62,341 bases of DNA from Nitrospira sp. (GTDB lineage Bacteria > Nitrospirota > Nitrospiria > Nitrospirales > Nitrospiraceae): positions 85,310 through 147,650 of the forward strand of contig SWDR01000028.1 in assembly GCA_005116815.1 (NCBI GenBank), read 5' to 3'. Of the stretch, positions 27,311 to 38,620 are shown piece after piece. The notes below the pieces were generated by a model. That model saw only the letters and a list, made by a program, of their open reading frames with translations. It had not been told where the DNA came from and did not search any database. The position numbers and the translations under genes were made by a program. Position 1 is the first letter of the stretch. Every line of letters begins with the position of its first letter.

Positions 27311-29215
27311 ATGAACGCGGGACAAGTCGTTGACGTCATTGTAGTAGGGGGGGGCCATGCCGGCTGTGAAGCCGCCCTGGCTGCGGCGCGCATGGGTGCG
27401 CGAACCTTGCTGCTCACGATGGATCACGACCGCATTGCCCAAATGTCGTGCAACCCTGCGATCGGGGGAATTGCCAAAGGACATCTGGTCAAGGAAATCG
27501 ATGCACTGGGCGGAGAGATGGCGCGGAACACCGATCAAGCGGGCATTCAATTCCGCTTCATCAATACGAGTAAAGGCCCGGCGGTTCGAGCCCTCCGCGT
27601 TCAATGCGACAAGAAACTCTATCGAGATGCCATGCAACGTACGCTCCGCCTTCAGCCAGGCCTGACGATCGCTGAAGGAACGGTCGATCGCTTGCTGACG
27701 CATGCCGGTTCCATTACAGGTGTGGTGACGGGTCGCGGCGATCACATTCTAGCAAGGGCCGTCATCTTGACTTCAGGAACATTCCTTAAGGGTCTTATCC
27801 ATATCGGGTTGAATCATTTTCCGGCAGGACGAGCCGGGGAAGCATCCGCCGAGCACCTGTCTGATTGTATGCGCGACCTGGGATTCGAACTAGGCCGGCT
27901 CAAAACCGGCACACCTCCTCGCTTGGATGGGGCGACGATTGACTTTTCCGTCATGGAGCCTCAGCCAGGGGATGATCCGCCGCCACCATTTTCGTATCGG
28001 ACCGATCGGATAGACAATCGACAGCTACCCTGTCATTTAACCCACACCAATCGCGCCACGCATGAGTTAATTCAGCAGAATTTGGACAGGTCGCCGCTCT
28101 ACAGTGGCATCATTGAATCGGTGGGACCTCGGTATTGTCCGTCGATCGAAGATAAAGTCGTGCGCTTTGCAGATAAAGAACGGCACCAGATCTTTATCGA
28201 ACCGGAAGGGTTGGATACCCCTGAGTTTTACCCCAACGGAATCTCCACGAGCCTGCCGGTTGATGTACAGGCTGCAATACTGAAGACAATTCCTGGGTTA
28301 GAGCATGCCACCATGCTCAAACCTGGCTATGCGATCGAGTACGACTACTTTCCTCCACGACAATTACACCCGACTCTAGAGACCAAAAGTCTAGCTGGCC
28401 TCTACCATGCGGGACAGATCAATGGGACATCCGGATACGAAGAAGCGGCCGCTCAGGGTCTGATGGCTGGAATCAACGCCGCCTTGAAGATTCGAGAGGA
28501 ACTTCCACTTGTACTCGACAGGTCGCAGGCCTATATCGGTGTATTAATTGATGATCTCATTACAAAAGATTCCCGCGAGCCCTACCGTATGTTTACCTCA
28601 CGGGCGGAATATCGTCTTTTGCTGCGCCATGGGAATGCCGATCTTCGGTTGACGGATATTGGGCGACAGGTCGGATTGATCGGAGATGAAGTCTATGCAC
28701 GCTTTCAAATAAAGCAGAAGGCCATCGAAGCTGAACTTATACGTCTCGAAGAGTTTCGCCCCAGACTCACAGAAGCTACTCGTGAGCGGCTGACAATTGC
28801 CAAAATTGAAGAAATATCTGGGCCCTGCACCGCAGCTCAACTATTACGACGTCAAGGAACAGACTATAAAACTCTATTAGAAGCACTTGAGATTGAGTCT
28901 GTGCAAGACATTGAAACATATGAAGAAATAGAGCTTCAAATCAAATACTCCGGCTATATCAAGCGACAACTCCAGCAGATCGGACGATTCAAAAAGCTTG
29001 AATCAAAGCCCATTCCGATAACATTCAGCTACGATGGAACTCCTGGTTTTTCACGAGAGGTCCGTGAAAAGCTCAACAAAGTTCGGCCTGCTTCCATTGG
29101 TCAAGCCTCAAGAATTTCAGGTGTCACTCCAGCAGCGATTTCACTCCTCCTTGTTGCACTTGAAAAGTATAGGGGCGAATCCAGCCAGAGCAACCTGCTA
29201 CAGACCTCATCCTAG
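27311..29215 (+). CDS. mnmG: tRNA uridine-5-carboxymethylaminomethyl modification enzyme MnmG
   Basis: 634 aa. An FAD-binding Rossmann motif [19 protein letters not shown] opens the protein, followed by the MnmG signatures [28 protein letters not shown] and [16 protein letters not shown]. The C-terminal helical domain ends near KYRGES. It partners MnmE. The last third of the gene is noticeably richer in A+T than the genes on either side of this block, a trend that continues through rsmG to parA. Confidence 0.97.
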   Translation: MNAGQVVDVIVVGGGHAGCEAALAAARMGARTLLLTMDHDRIAQMSCNPAIGGIAKGHLVKEIDALGGEMARNTDQAGIQFRFINTSKGPAVRALRVQCDKKLYRDAMQRTLRLQPGLTIAEGTVDRLLTHAGSITGVVTGRGDHILARAVILTSGTFLKGLIHIGLNHFPAGRAGEASAEHLSDCMRDLGFELGRLKTGTPPRLDGATIDFSVMEPQPGDDPPPPFSYRTDRIDNRQLPCHLTHTNRATHELIQQNLDRSPLYSGIIESVGPRYCPSIEDKVVRFADKERHQIFIEPEGLDTPEFYPNGISTSLPVDVQAAILKTIPGLEHATMLKPGYAIEYDYFPPRQLHPTLETKSLAGLYHAGQINGTSGYEEAAAQGLMAGINAALKIREELPLVLDRSQAYIGVLIDDLITKDSREPYRMFTSRAEYRLLLRHGNADLRLTDIGRQVGLIGDEVYARFQIKQKAIEAELIRLEEFRPRLTEATRERLTIAKIEEISGPCTAAQLLRRQGTDYKTLLEALEIESVQDIETYEEIELQIKYSGYIKRQLQQIGRFKKLESKPIPITFSYDGTPGFSREVREKLNKVRPASIGQASRISGVTPAAISLLLVALEKYRGESSQSNLLQTSS

Positions 29216-29282
29216 ACGGCAAAACACAGAGCCACTACCACCCGCTTCGGAATGTCTTGACCTCAGCCTTTGATTCACGTAA

Positions 29283-29939
29283 TTGTTCCACGTGGAACAT
29301 GAACAAGAATTGCGCGAATTCACGATTAACTCCGTACAGGAACTTGGTCTGACTATCGGGGAAAGCCATGCGAAACAGTTCATGAGTTATCTCACTCACC
29401 TCATGACATGGAATAAAACGATCAATCTCACCGCAATTACCGATCAAAAAGAAATCATTATCAAACACTTCGTTGATTCGCTTGCCGCCCTAGTCGCAAC
29501 AAGTTTCCCGCAAAATGCCGCTGTACTTGACGTGGGATCAGGAGGCGGATTTCCTGGCATCCCTATTAAAATTCTAAGACCTGACTTACGACTGGTCTTA
29601 ATTGATCCAGTTCAGAAAAAATGTTCATTTCTTAACTCAATGATTGGCCTGTTAACCCTTCACGATGTGTCTACGTTTAATGGCACGATCGAACAATATG
29701 CTAAACGTCCGCTCGATCATGCTATCGATATGGTCGTCGTACGGGCTTTGAAGTTTCAAGATATTAAGGAGCACATCCCTACGTTACTAAGCTCAGATGG
29801 GAAAGTGGTCTTATATCGAACGGACCCCATCACGCATCAAGAATTAGATGGAAAGTTTCATATTGTGAGTGAAACTGCCCTAGACCTTCCGCAAAAATCA
29901 GGGAAAAGAGTCATCTCAGTGATAGAGATAGAGCATTGA
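29283..29939 (+). CDS. rsmG: 16S rRNA (guanine-527-N7) methyltransferase RsmG
   Basis: 218 aa if begun at TTG 29283, or 215 from the in-frame GTG at 29292; no clear ribosome site helps the choice. It methylates G527 of 16S rRNA using S-adenosylmethionine. The SAM motif is VLDVGSGGGFPGIPIKI; YLTHLMTWNKTINLTAI is the typical N-terminal helix. The first codons (Phe-His-Val-Glu-His) are the translation of a parS palindrome, so ParB binding could affect expression of this gene. Confidence 0.92.
   Translation: MFHVEHEQELREFTINSVQELGLTIGESHAKQFMSYLTHLMTWNKTINLTAITDQKEIIIKHFVDSLAALVATSFPQNAAVLDVGSGGGFPGIPIKILRPDLRLVLIDPVQKKCSFLNSMIGLLTLHDVSTFNGTIEQYAKRPLDHAIDMVVVRALKFQDIKEHIPTLLSSDGKVVLYRTDPITHQELDGKFHIVSETALDLPQKSGKRVISVIEIEH
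29284..29299. promoter_or_regulatory. parS: parS site 1, on the rsmG start
   Basis: TGTTCCACGTGGAACA, a perfect 16-bp palindrome matching the chromosomal parS consensus (TGTTNCACGTGNAACA). It spans the start codons of rsmG and lies about 740 bp before parA. ParB should nucleate here and spread over the neighbouring DNA. Confidence 0.95.
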
Positions 29940-29969
29940 TACTTATAATATAATCAATGTGATACGAAA

Positions 29970-29985
29970 TGTTCCACGTGGAACA
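29970..29985. promoter_or_regulatory. parS: parS site 2, upstream of parA
   Basis: A second, identical 16-bp palindrome, 41 bp before the parA start codon. Its place in the parA leader suggests both segregation and autoregulation of parAB. A TATAAT hexamer at 29944-29949 may be the -10 of the parA promoter; no convincing -35 is seen. Confidence 0.95.
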
Positions 29986-30026
29986 TGATCGATGTATATT
30001 AAATAATGATTGGCTCCCCCTGATAT

Positions 30027-30803
30027 ATGGCAAAAATTGTAGCGATCGCAAATCAAAAGGGCGGTGTAGGGAAGACCACAACGGCCGTGAACCTTGCCGC
30101 TGGTGTCGCACTCCTCGGTAAGCGAGTCTTACTTGTGGATATGGACCCACAAGGAAACGCCACCAGCGGGCTAGGGGTTGATCCACGTTCCCTACAGATA
30201 ACCGTCTACAATTGCCTGACTACTTATGTAAAGTTTCATGATGCGGTGCATGTCACAGAAGTGAACGGTCTGTCACTTTTGCCGGCAAATGCTGACTTGT
30301 CAGGAGCAGAAGTCGAACTGGTCAACGTTGAAGAGCGTGAGAAAATTCTTCGAAGTTACCTGCGAGACGTTGAGCCGCTATTCGACGTCATCTTTCTCGA
30401 CTGCCCACCGACATTGGGGATCCTGACAGTGAATGCACTGGTCGCAGCGCGTAGCATTTTAGTCCCTGTTCAATGTGAGTACTATGCCATGGAGGGGTTA
30501 AGCCGTTTGGTGGGCAACATCGAGCGCGTTCGTCAATCATTTAACCCTGATCTGAAGCTGGAGGGGATCGTCTTGACAATGTTTGATGCGAGGAATACGT
30601 TGGCTCGCCAAGTCGTTGAGCAAGTTCGTGAGCATTTCAAAGATGCTGTCTATAGCACCGTGATCCCTCGAAATGTGACACTCGCTGAGGCACCGAGTTA
30701 CGGACGTCCGGCCATGTTATATAACGTTGCATCAGCAGGAGCCCAAGCCTATCTGTCTTTAGCCAAGGAGTTTGTCAGTCATGGAGAAAAAAGCGCTGGG
30801 TAG
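30027..30803 (+). CDS. parA: Chromosome partitioning ATPase ParA (Soj)
   Basis: 258 aa. Deviant Walker A motif KGGVGKTT (residues 11-18), Walker A' DMDPQGNATSGLG and Walker B VIFLDCPPTLG. ParA-ATP coats the nucleoid and draws ParB-parS complexes apart during segregation. Chromosomal type: no N-terminal HTH extension. It overlaps parB by 23 bp. Confidence 0.96.
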   Translation: MAKIVAIANQKGGVGKTTTAVNLAAGVALLGKRVLLVDMDPQGNATSGLGVDPRSLQITVYNCLTTYVKFHDAVHVTEVNGLSLLPANADLSGAEVELVNVEEREKILRSYLRDVEPLFDVIFLDCPPTLGILTVNALVAARSILVPVQCEYYAMEGLSRLVGNIERVRQSFNPDLKLEGIVLTMFDARNTLARQVVEQVREHFKDAVYSTVIPRNVTLAEAPSYGRPAMLYNVASAGAQAYLSLAKEFVSHGEKSAG

Positions 30804-31629
30804 GGGGCTCGATGCTCTATTGCCATCTGTCAAGGCTGCACCGATGCCTGAGTCGGCAGAGGTCCAACGATTACGTGTCGATGCCATTGTTCCGAATCGA
30901 TATCAGCCGAGACAAACGTTTGCACCTCAGGAGTTGGCAGAACTCACGGACTCCTTGAAACAAAATGGTCTGCTCCAACCAATTTTGGTGCGACGCAAGG
31001 GTGACGGAATCTACGAACTCATCTCTGGTGAACGACGGTGGCGCGCAACGAAAGACGCGGGACTAGAAACAATTCAAGCCGTCATTCGTAACTGCGGAGA
31101 CGAAGAATCCATTGTCCTTGCTCTCGTAGAAAATCTTCAGCGAGCGGACCTCAATCCTATGGAAATGGCAAGAGCCTATCATCGGATGATGAACGAATTT
31201 GGACTGACTCAGGACATAATTGCCCAACAAGTCGGCTGCGAAAGATCCTCGATCGCGAATGTCGCACGTCTTGTCAATCTTCCTTTGGAGATTCAGCAGC
31301 TGATTGAAGCCAATCGGCTCTCCATGGGTCACGCCAAAGTAATTCTTGGTCTTCCTGGCCAGAGTGAGCAGCTTCGGATCGCCCAACTCGTAGTATCGGG
31401 AACACTTTCAGTGAGAGAGACTGAAAAACTCGTAGAATCATCACCGGTTGCGAAAAAACGAGTGACAAAAGACTTACGCCGAACACCATGGTCTGATGTT
31501 GAAGAACGTTTACAAAAACGATTTGGGACAAAAGTCACGATTCAAAAAGGAAGACGTGGCGGAAAAATTGTCATTCACTACTTCTCTCCCCCTGAGCTCG
31601 ACGGAATTCTTGAAACACTTCTGAATTAG
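30781..31629 (+). CDS. parB: Chromosome partitioning CTPase ParB (Spo0J)
   Basis: 282 aa from ATG 30781 (AAGGAG 10 bases upstream; an earlier TTG is too close to that site). N-terminal KKALGRGLDALLP is the ParA-interaction motif. The CTP-binding domain includes NRYQPR and SGERRWRA. The central HTH (LTQDIIAQQVGCERSSIANVAR) binds parS, and the C-terminal part is the dimerisation domain. The cognate parS sites lie at 29284 and 29970. Confidence 0.96.
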   Translation: MEKKALGRGLDALLPSVKAAPMPESAEVQRLRVDAIVPNRYQPRQTFAPQELAELTDSLKQNGLLQPILVRRKGDGIYELISGERRWRATKDAGLETIQAVIRNCGDEESIVLALVENLQRADLNPMEMARAYHRMMNEFGLTQDIIAQQVGCERSSIANVARLVNLPLEIQQLIEANRLSMGHAKVILGLPGQSEQLRIAQLVVSGTLSVRETEKLVESSPVAKKRVTKDLRRTPWSDVEERLQKRFGTKVTIQKGRRGGKIVIHYFSPPELDGILETLLN

Positions 31630-31661
31630 CTCATCTGTTTTTCTCACTCGTAAACTCGCGA

Positions 31662-31691
31662 GAGCATGAGGCATATTTATTGCTCATGCTC
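31662..31691 (+). terminator. Hairpin after parB
   Basis: GAGCATGAG at 31662-31670 pairs perfectly with CTCATGCTC at 31683-31691 around an AT-rich loop. It lies 33 bp after the parB stop and before the bactofilin genes. No T-run follows, so it may stabilise the parAB mRNA 3' end or terminate weakly. Confidence 0.45.
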
Positions 31692-31783
31692 AATGCGTGA
31701 CTGCACCCTTCCTTCATAACTACTTACCATACTGCGTCATCAGTCACGACGAAGTACTGTGACGAACTCGAGGAGGCGTACTC

Positions 31784-32278
31784 ATGTGGGGTCAGGAGAA
31801 ACAGCCGGAGACGAACGTGGCCGAACCAGAGCGTGAAGAGATCGGCGATATAGCCAATGGTTTAGCGGCAGAAAATTCGGAAGGCATTATTGCCTTCGTC
31901 GGGAAAGGTGTCGAGTTCAAAGGCACCATCTCTTATAGCGGAACCGTCAGGATAGATGGATATCTCGATGGGGAAATTCACACAGAGGGCATACTCTTAG
32001 TCGGTGAGGATGCCGTCATCCAGGCAAAAATCACGGCTGGAACGGTCGTGTGCAAAGGGAAAATCACCGGAGATATTGTCGCGAAAGAACGCGTGAAGCT
32101 TCGCGCCCCAGCGGTGGTGAGTGGCAGCGTAAAGACGCCTGTCCTTTCAATGGAAGACGGCGTGTTATTCAATGGTGATCTCGAGATGGCTCACACCGTG
32201 CGTGAGCTTCCGCGGGAAACCCCCTTGCGGCCGGTTGGAGTCATCGCGCAGCCAGATAACAAACGTGTCAACGGCTAG
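31784..32278 (+). CDS. Bactofilin 1
   Basis: 164 aa. A central right-handed beta-helix bactofilin domain (DUF583), residues 35-130, contains the repeating FKGTISYSGTVRIDGYLDGE and G.I...V...G pattern. Flexible, charged tails flank it, as usual for polymer-forming bactofilins. A GAGGAGG site precedes ATG 31784. It lies next to parAB and is followed by a second bactofilin; in Myxococcus bactofilin scaffolds position the ParABS machinery, so a similar link is plausible here (inference). Confidence 0.93.
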   Translation: MWGQEKQPETNVAEPEREEIGDIANGLAAENSEGIIAFVGKGVEFKGTISYSGTVRIDGYLDGEIHTEGILLVGEDAVIQAKITAGTVVCKGKITGDIVAKERVKLRAPAVVSGSVKTPVLSMEDGVLFNGDLEMAHTVRELPRETPLRPVGVIAQPDNKRVNG

Positions 32279-32361
32279 ATCATTTATTAATACGTAAGTA
32301 TATTATTCGTATATGGACGCGACGAGATGTGCGCGTACGGAAAGAGTCGGAGGAGACCAGG

Positions 32362-32790
32362 ATGTGGGCGATGAAAGAGCGGAATCAGCAGTCGGAATCG
32401 GATAGCGAGAATTTCACACTCCTGGGCAAAGGAGTGGACTTTAAGGGAATCGTCAGTTTTGATGGCACTGTACGGGTAGATGGTCGCGTCGAAGGTGAAA
32501 TCCATACAACCGGGACGTTAATCGTCGGAGAGCATGCCGTGATCAAGGGCATCATATCGGTCGGCGTGCTCATGAATAGTGGCAAAATAAATGGCGTCAT
32601 CACGGCCACTGAAAAGATCGAGATTCTCAAGCCCGGCACACTCATCGGTGATATTCGAACCCCAGTCATTGCGATTCAAGAAGGCTCCCATTTCCATGGT
32701 ATGTGCGACATGGGCGCTCATCATTGGAATGAAGAACGTGCCATTTCAGTCAGAACGCCTCACAGTCCTGCCACAGCCAATGCACATTAG
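32362..32790 (+). CDS. Bactofilin 2
   Basis: 142 aa from ATG 32362, which has GGAGGAG six bases upstream; a GTG at 32329 was not used. The bactofilin core covers residues 20-115 (FKGIVSFDGTVRVDGRVEGE). It is a clear paralogue of the preceding gene, with both proteins starting M-W, and probably arose by tandem duplication. The two may co-polymerise or form separate scaffolds. Confidence 0.92.
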   Translation: MWAMKERNQQSESDSENFTLLGKGVDFKGIVSFDGTVRVDGRVEGEIHTTGTLIVGEHAVIKGIISVGVLMNSGKINGVITATEKIEILKPGTLIGDIRTPVIAIQEGSHFHGMCDMGAHHWNEERAISVRTPHSPATANAH

Positions 32791-32846
32791 GGACAGTTCC
32801 CTCCCTCTAGCCCTTTGGCGCTCTACTTCAGTACAATAGCCGCATT

Positions 32847-33929
32847 ATGACACGCCCTACAGTTCTTCTCGGCATGAGCGGTGGAGTGGATAGCTCCGTG
32901 GCGGCAGCGCTTCTGGTTCGCCAGGGCTATGACGTCCATGGCGTCACACTGCAAGTCTGGGAGCATGAGGATGAGACCGTCGCGGCATCCAAGAAATGGG
33001 AAGAGCGGGGTTGCTGTAAGGTCGGCATTGCCCGGTACGTCGCGCAGACATTGAAAATTCCACATGAAGTAGTCGATACCAAACAGGCATTTCGCACTGG
33101 TGTGATCGACGATTTTCTGGCCGGCTATCTCGACGGCACTACCCCTAATCCCTGTGTCCGTTGTAATGAGCGAGTCAAACTGCGTGGACTCATCGAGCTT
33201 GCCGACGCACGCGGGATCAACTATGTTGCCACCGGCCACTATGTCCGCATCGGCGAATCAGAAGGACTACCAACACTTCAGCGAGCGGCCGACCTCAAAA
33301 AAGATCAAAGCTATTTTCTCTATCGACTGCGCCAATCATGGCTCTCACGCCTTCTTTTCCCAGTAGGAGCCATGCAAAAATCCGAAGTCTGGCAGGAGGC
33401 AGAAGCCCTGGGCCTTCCTGCGGATGAATTGAAAGAAAGTCAGGAAATCTGCTTTGTGAGTCACGGCGATTATCGAACTTTTATTGAGAAGGAAGCTCCG
33501 ACGGCCAAAAGGTCAGGTTCATTCGTCGATGAGGCAGGTCAGTATTTAGGCGATCACGATGGGATCGCGTTCTATACGCCCGGCCAACGGCGAGGCCTCG
33601 GGATCGCGACCGGCCGCAGACTCTATGTCCAGCAAGTGCAGCCTGCCACGAATACCGTCGTCCTTGGGACGGAAAACTCTTTGCGGCGTAGCCAATGTGA
33701 TATCGGAGATTTGAACCTCTTCGATCCGTCATTACTCACAGGCGCCACAGAGGTAGAGGTGAAGGTGCGGTATGCCACTCCTGCTGGAACCGCAACCGTC
33801 CAGTCACTATCGGAGGGCACCCTTCGAATAGATTTCCATGAGCCACAGCGGGCGTTGAGTCCTGGCCAATCAGCCGTGTTCTATCGAAAAGACCGGGTCC
33901 TCGGCGGAGGAATCATCCAATCCGTCTAG
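32847..33929 (+). CDS. mnmA: tRNA-specific 2-thiouridylase MnmA
   Basis: 360 aa. Catalyses 2-thiolation of wobble uridine in the tRNAs that MnmE/MnmG also modify. PP-loop motif GMSGGVDSSVAAALL, catalytic Cys in NPCVRCNERVK and second Cys in EICFVSHGDY. A short insert near residues 48-62 (KKWEERGCCKVG) is seen in several phyla. Confidence 0.96.
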   Translation: MTRPTVLLGMSGGVDSSVAAALLVRQGYDVHGVTLQVWEHEDETVAASKKWEERGCCKVGIARYVAQTLKIPHEVVDTKQAFRTGVIDDFLAGYLDGTTPNPCVRCNERVKLRGLIELADARGINYVATGHYVRIGESEGLPTLQRAADLKKDQSYFLYRLRQSWLSRLLFPVGAMQKSEVWQEAEALGLPADELKESQEICFVSHGDYRTFIEKEAPTAKRSGSFVDEAGQYLGDHDGIAFYTPGQRRGLGIATGRRLYVQQVQPATNTVVLGTENSLRRSQCDIGDLNLFDPSLLTGATEVEVKVRYATPAGTATVQSLSEGTLRIDFHEPQRALSPGQSAVFYRKDRVLGGGIIQSV

Positions 33930-33953
33930 TCTCGCCACGACTGTACCCTCGTA

Positions 33954-33983
33954 TTGACAGCCCTCATCCGCCAATGCTAACTT
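33954..33983 (+). promoter_or_regulatory. Probable promoter of the atp operon
   Basis: TTGACA at 33954-33959, 18-bp spacer, TAACTT at 33978-33983 preceded by TG. The -35 is perfect and the -10 moderate. It lies about 70 bp before the chosen atpH start and after the mnmA stop. Confidence 0.7.
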
Positions 33984-34055
33984 GGCGCGCCTCTTTTCGT
34001 GCAGACGCACGAAGGCTTTCCTTTTGTCAAAAAGAAGAACGAACGGATCAGCATA

Positions 34056-34595
34056 GTGATCAAGACAGCAGTTGCCCGACGTTATGCACAGGCACTCTTC
34101 GAGCTCCTCGACACATCCACCATTGAGTCCACCCGCGCAGCCTTAACGGGGCTAGGTGAGGCGATGAAAGAATCCGTCTCGCTACGCCATGTCGTGGCCT
34201 CGCCGACGTTTGGGGCCGAAGAAAAAATCGCCGTCCTCGCGGAGATTGGCTCACGTCTTGGATGCCCTCCCGTCGGCAAAACGTTTCTTGCGCAGCTCGT
34301 GAAAAAGAATCGTGTCGGCTTTCTGCCGGAAATCGCTGAGGCCTTTGCAAAACTTGCCGATGCCTCAAAGGGCACTCAACAGATTACCGTGTCCTCGGCG
34401 GCGGCCCTGCCCCCGGCCGAACAAGATCGAATCAGCACTCGCCTGCGCGAGATGCTCAAACGTCAGGTTGACGTGACCTTTCACACGGATGCCCGCCATA
34501 TCGCCGGCGTTCAGATTCAACTCGGCAGCACGGTGGTCGATAGCACTGTCCGTGGGCGGTTACAGGCGATGCAGAGTTTGTTGACTAAGGAGTAG
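34056..34595 (+). CDS. atpH: ATP synthase F1 subunit delta
   Basis: 179 aa from GTG 34056, giving the family's usual length and N-terminus ([15 protein letters not shown]); upstream codons of this frame do not resemble the family. Delta links the F1 head to the peripheral stalk. The downstream pattern [19 protein letters not shown] is conserved. It starts the F1 operon and ends two bases before atpA. Confidence 0.93.
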   Translation: MIKTAVARRYAQALFELLDTSTIESTRAALTGLGEAMKESVSLRHVVASPTFGAEEKIAVLAEIGSRLGCPPVGKTFLAQLVKKNRVGFLPEIAEAFAKLADASKGTQQITVSSAAALPPAEQDRISTRLREMLKRQVDVTFHTDARHIAGVQIQLGSTVVDSTVRGRLQAMQSLLTKE

Positions 34596-34597
34596 CC

Positions 34598-36115
34598 ATG
34601 CAGATCAAGGCAGAAGAAATCAGTTCGATCATCAAAGAAAAAATCAAAGGTTTCGACAAACAGGTCGACGTCAAAGAAACCGGCTCAGTCATCCAGGTCG
34701 GAGACGGCATCGCCAAGGTCTACGGTCTCGACGGAGCGATGGCCGGAGAAATGCTCGAATTCCCCGGAGGCCTCTACGGCATTGCGCTGAACCTTGAAGA
34801 GGATAACGTCGGCGCCGTGCTGATGGGCGATGATGTCGGCGTGAAGGAAGGCGATCCGGTCAAGCGGACTGGACGAATTGCGGAAGTACCTGTCGGTGAA
34901 GCCTTGATCGGTCGTGTGGTCAACGCGATTGGCCAGCCCATCGACGGAAAAGGTCCGATCAACTCGACGCTGTCGTCCCGCATCGAAGTGGTGGCCCCCG
35001 GTGTAAACACACGTCAATCGGTCCGCGAGCCCTTGCAAACGGGCATCAAGGCCATCGACGCCATGATCCCCATCGGTCGTGGGCAGCGTGAATTGATCAT
35101 CGGCGACCGGCAAACCGGAAAAACCGCCATTGCCGTCGATACGATCATCAATCAAAAGGGCCTCAACGTATTCTGTATCTATGTCGCCATCGGGCAGAAG
35201 CGCTCCACCGTGGCACGCGTCGTCAAGACGCTCGAAGAGAACCACGCAATGGAATACACCATCGTCGTAGCGGCCACCGCAAGCGACGCAGCACCGATGC
35301 AGTACCTGGCTCCGTTCTCAGGAGCAGCCATCGGCGAATATTTCCGAGATAACGGCAAACATGCATTGATCGTCTACGACGACCTCTCTAAACATGCTGT
35401 CGCCTATCGACAATTGTCTCTGCTGCTCCGTCGTCCGCCGGGACGCGAAGCCTATCCGGGCGACGTGTTCTATCTCCACTCGAGACTCTTGGAGCGCGCA
35501 GCCAAGCTCAGCGATAAACTCGGAGGGGGAAGCCTCACGGCTTTGCCCATTATTGAAACGCAAGCCGGCGACGTGTCCGCCTATATTCCGACCAACGTCA
35601 TCTCGATCACCGATGGCCAGATCTATCTCGGAAGCGATCTGTTCTATTCCGGTATTCGTCCGGCCATTAACGTCGGTCTGTCAGTGTCCCGCGTCGGAGG
35701 TTCAGCGCAAATCAAGACCATGAAGCAAGTGGCCGGTACCCTTCGGCTCGATCTGGCTCAGTACCGCGAAATGGCCGCCTTCTCACAGTTCGGCAGCGAA
35801 CTCGACAAAGCGACTCAGATGCAGCTTGCGCGCGGTGTGCGGATGGTCGAATTGCTGAAACAGGGACAATACAAGCCGATGCCGGTTGCGGACCAAGTGT
35901 TGTCGATTTATGCCGGCGTCAATGGATATTTAGACGATGTCGCCGTCGACAAGGTTCAGCAGTTCGAAGCAGACCTCCTGCACTATGTGCAGCAGAATCA
36001 TGCGGAGCTGAAAAAGGAAATCGCGAGCATCGGGAAAATCGATGACAAAGTCGGCGCCAGGCTGAAAGAGATTATCTCGACCTTTAAACAGAAGATGGGA
36101 TACGGCGCTAAGTAG
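34598..36115 (+). CDS. atpA: ATP synthase F1 subunit alpha
   Basis: 505 aa, full length. Non-catalytic nucleotide-binding subunit: P-loop [15 protein letters not shown], then the [17 protein letters not shown] signature of alpha/beta subunits, including the arginine finger region. Part of atpHAGDC. Confidence 0.98.
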   Translation: MQIKAEEISSIIKEKIKGFDKQVDVKETGSVIQVGDGIAKVYGLDGAMAGEMLEFPGGLYGIALNLEEDNVGAVLMGDDVGVKEGDPVKRTGRIAEVPVGEALIGRVVNAIGQPIDGKGPINSTLSSRIEVVAPGVNTRQSVREPLQTGIKAIDAMIPIGRGQRELIIGDRQTGKTAIAVDTIINQKGLNVFCIYVAIGQKRSTVARVVKTLEENHAMEYTIVVAATASDAAPMQYLAPFSGAAIGEYFRDNGKHALIVYDDLSKHAVAYRQLSLLLRRPPGREAYPGDVFYLHSRLLERAAKLSDKLGGGSLTALPIIETQAGDVSAYIPTNVISITDGQIYLGSDLFYSGIRPAINVGLSVSRVGGSAQIKTMKQVAGTLRLDLAQYREMAAFSQFGSELDKATQMQLARGVRMVELLKQGQYKPMPVADQVLSIYAGVNGYLDDVAVDKVQQFEADLLHYVQQNHAELKKEIASIGKIDDKVGARLKEIISTFKQKMGYGAK

Positions 36116-36145
36116 CTGCTGGCTGATAGAGAAGAGATCTAGACC

Positions 36146-37024
36146 ATGCCGAGTTTACAGAGTCTGCGCCGGAAGATTGCGGCGTTTAAGAATACACAGA
36201 AAATTACCAAGGCCATGAAGATGGTGGCCGCGGCAAAGCTGAAACGTTCGCAGGATCGCATCCTGGCGGCGCGACCCTATGCTCTAAAAATGAGGGCCGT
36301 GGTCAGCAACTTGAGCCAGCGCGTGAATCGCTCCTCCCATCCCCTGCTACAAAAACGTGAAGGCAAGAAAGTAGAAGTACTCGTTATCACGAGTGACCGC
36401 GGATTGTGCGGCGGTTTCAACGGCAATATTGCGCGGAAGACGTCCGAGTTCGTACGGGAATGCGAAGCCCGTGGGCTACAAGTGAACTTGAGCATCGTCG
36501 GACGCAAGGGCCGCGACTATTTTCGACGTCGTACCTGGCCGATCCGGCAAGAATGGACCGGCATCTTCGATAAGCTGACCTTCGAACATGCCATCGACGT
36601 CGGCGGCGACCTGACCGACCACTTTGTCAAAGGCACGTTCGACGAACTCTACATCGTCTATAACGAATTTAAATCGGCCATTCAACAGCGCGTGATCGTG
36701 GAAAAACTATTTCCGGTCGATACCGCAGCCGAATTTGGGGCCGCACAAGCGGAAGGCACGACCGGCGGCAGCTATTTCTACGAGCCGGATGAAGCCGAGC
36801 TCTTGAACGTCTTCATTCCCAAACATTTCCAGATACAAACGTTTCGTATCCTCTTGGAATCTGCCGCAGCGGAGCATGGCGCCCGTATGGCAGCGATGGA
36901 CGGTGCGACTCGGAACGCAGGCCAGTTGATCAAGAAAGTGACCTTGCATTACAACAAGACCCGTCAGACCGCCATTACCAAAGAATTGATGGACATCGTC
37001 GGCGGTGCCGAAGCGCTGAAATAG
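36146..37024 (+). CDS. atpG: ATP synthase F1 subunit gamma
   Basis: 292 aa. The central rotor shaft. N-terminal helix LRRKIAAFKNTQKITKAMKMVA and C-terminal helix with MDGATRNAGQLIKK are the two ends of the coiled coil that turns inside the alpha-beta ring. TSDRGLCGGFNGN marks the Rossmann-like middle domain. Confidence 0.97.
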   Translation: MPSLQSLRRKIAAFKNTQKITKAMKMVAAAKLKRSQDRILAARPYALKMRAVVSNLSQRVNRSSHPLLQKREGKKVEVLVITSDRGLCGGFNGNIARKTSEFVRECEARGLQVNLSIVGRKGRDYFRRRTWPIRQEWTGIFDKLTFEHAIDVGGDLTDHFVKGTFDELYIVYNEFKSAIQQRVIVEKLFPVDTAAEFGAAQAEGTTGGSYFYEPDEAELLNVFIPKHFQIQTFRILLESAAAEHGARMAAMDGATRNAGQLIKKVTLHYNKTRQTAITKELMDIVGGAEALK

Positions 37025-37048
37025 TCCGCCACGTTGAAGAAGGAGTGA

Positions 37049-38494
<1,446 letters not shown>

Positions 38495-38620
38495 GCAGGA
38501 GGCGAATCGAGCATCCTCTTTGCTCGCGCAACGCGCGGTCTCGGAAGACCCTTGTTGGATGCGCGCAGTAGAGGGAGCCGATCCTCCAACTTTTTGAGTG
38601 GACGTAAGGAAATAGGGAAC

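Noticed and set aside
22747-31783. Chromosomal origin (oriC)
   Set aside because: The gene set is origin-like, but there is no dnaA and I saw no cluster of TTATCCACA-type boxes in 22747-23172, 29215-30026 or 31630-31783.
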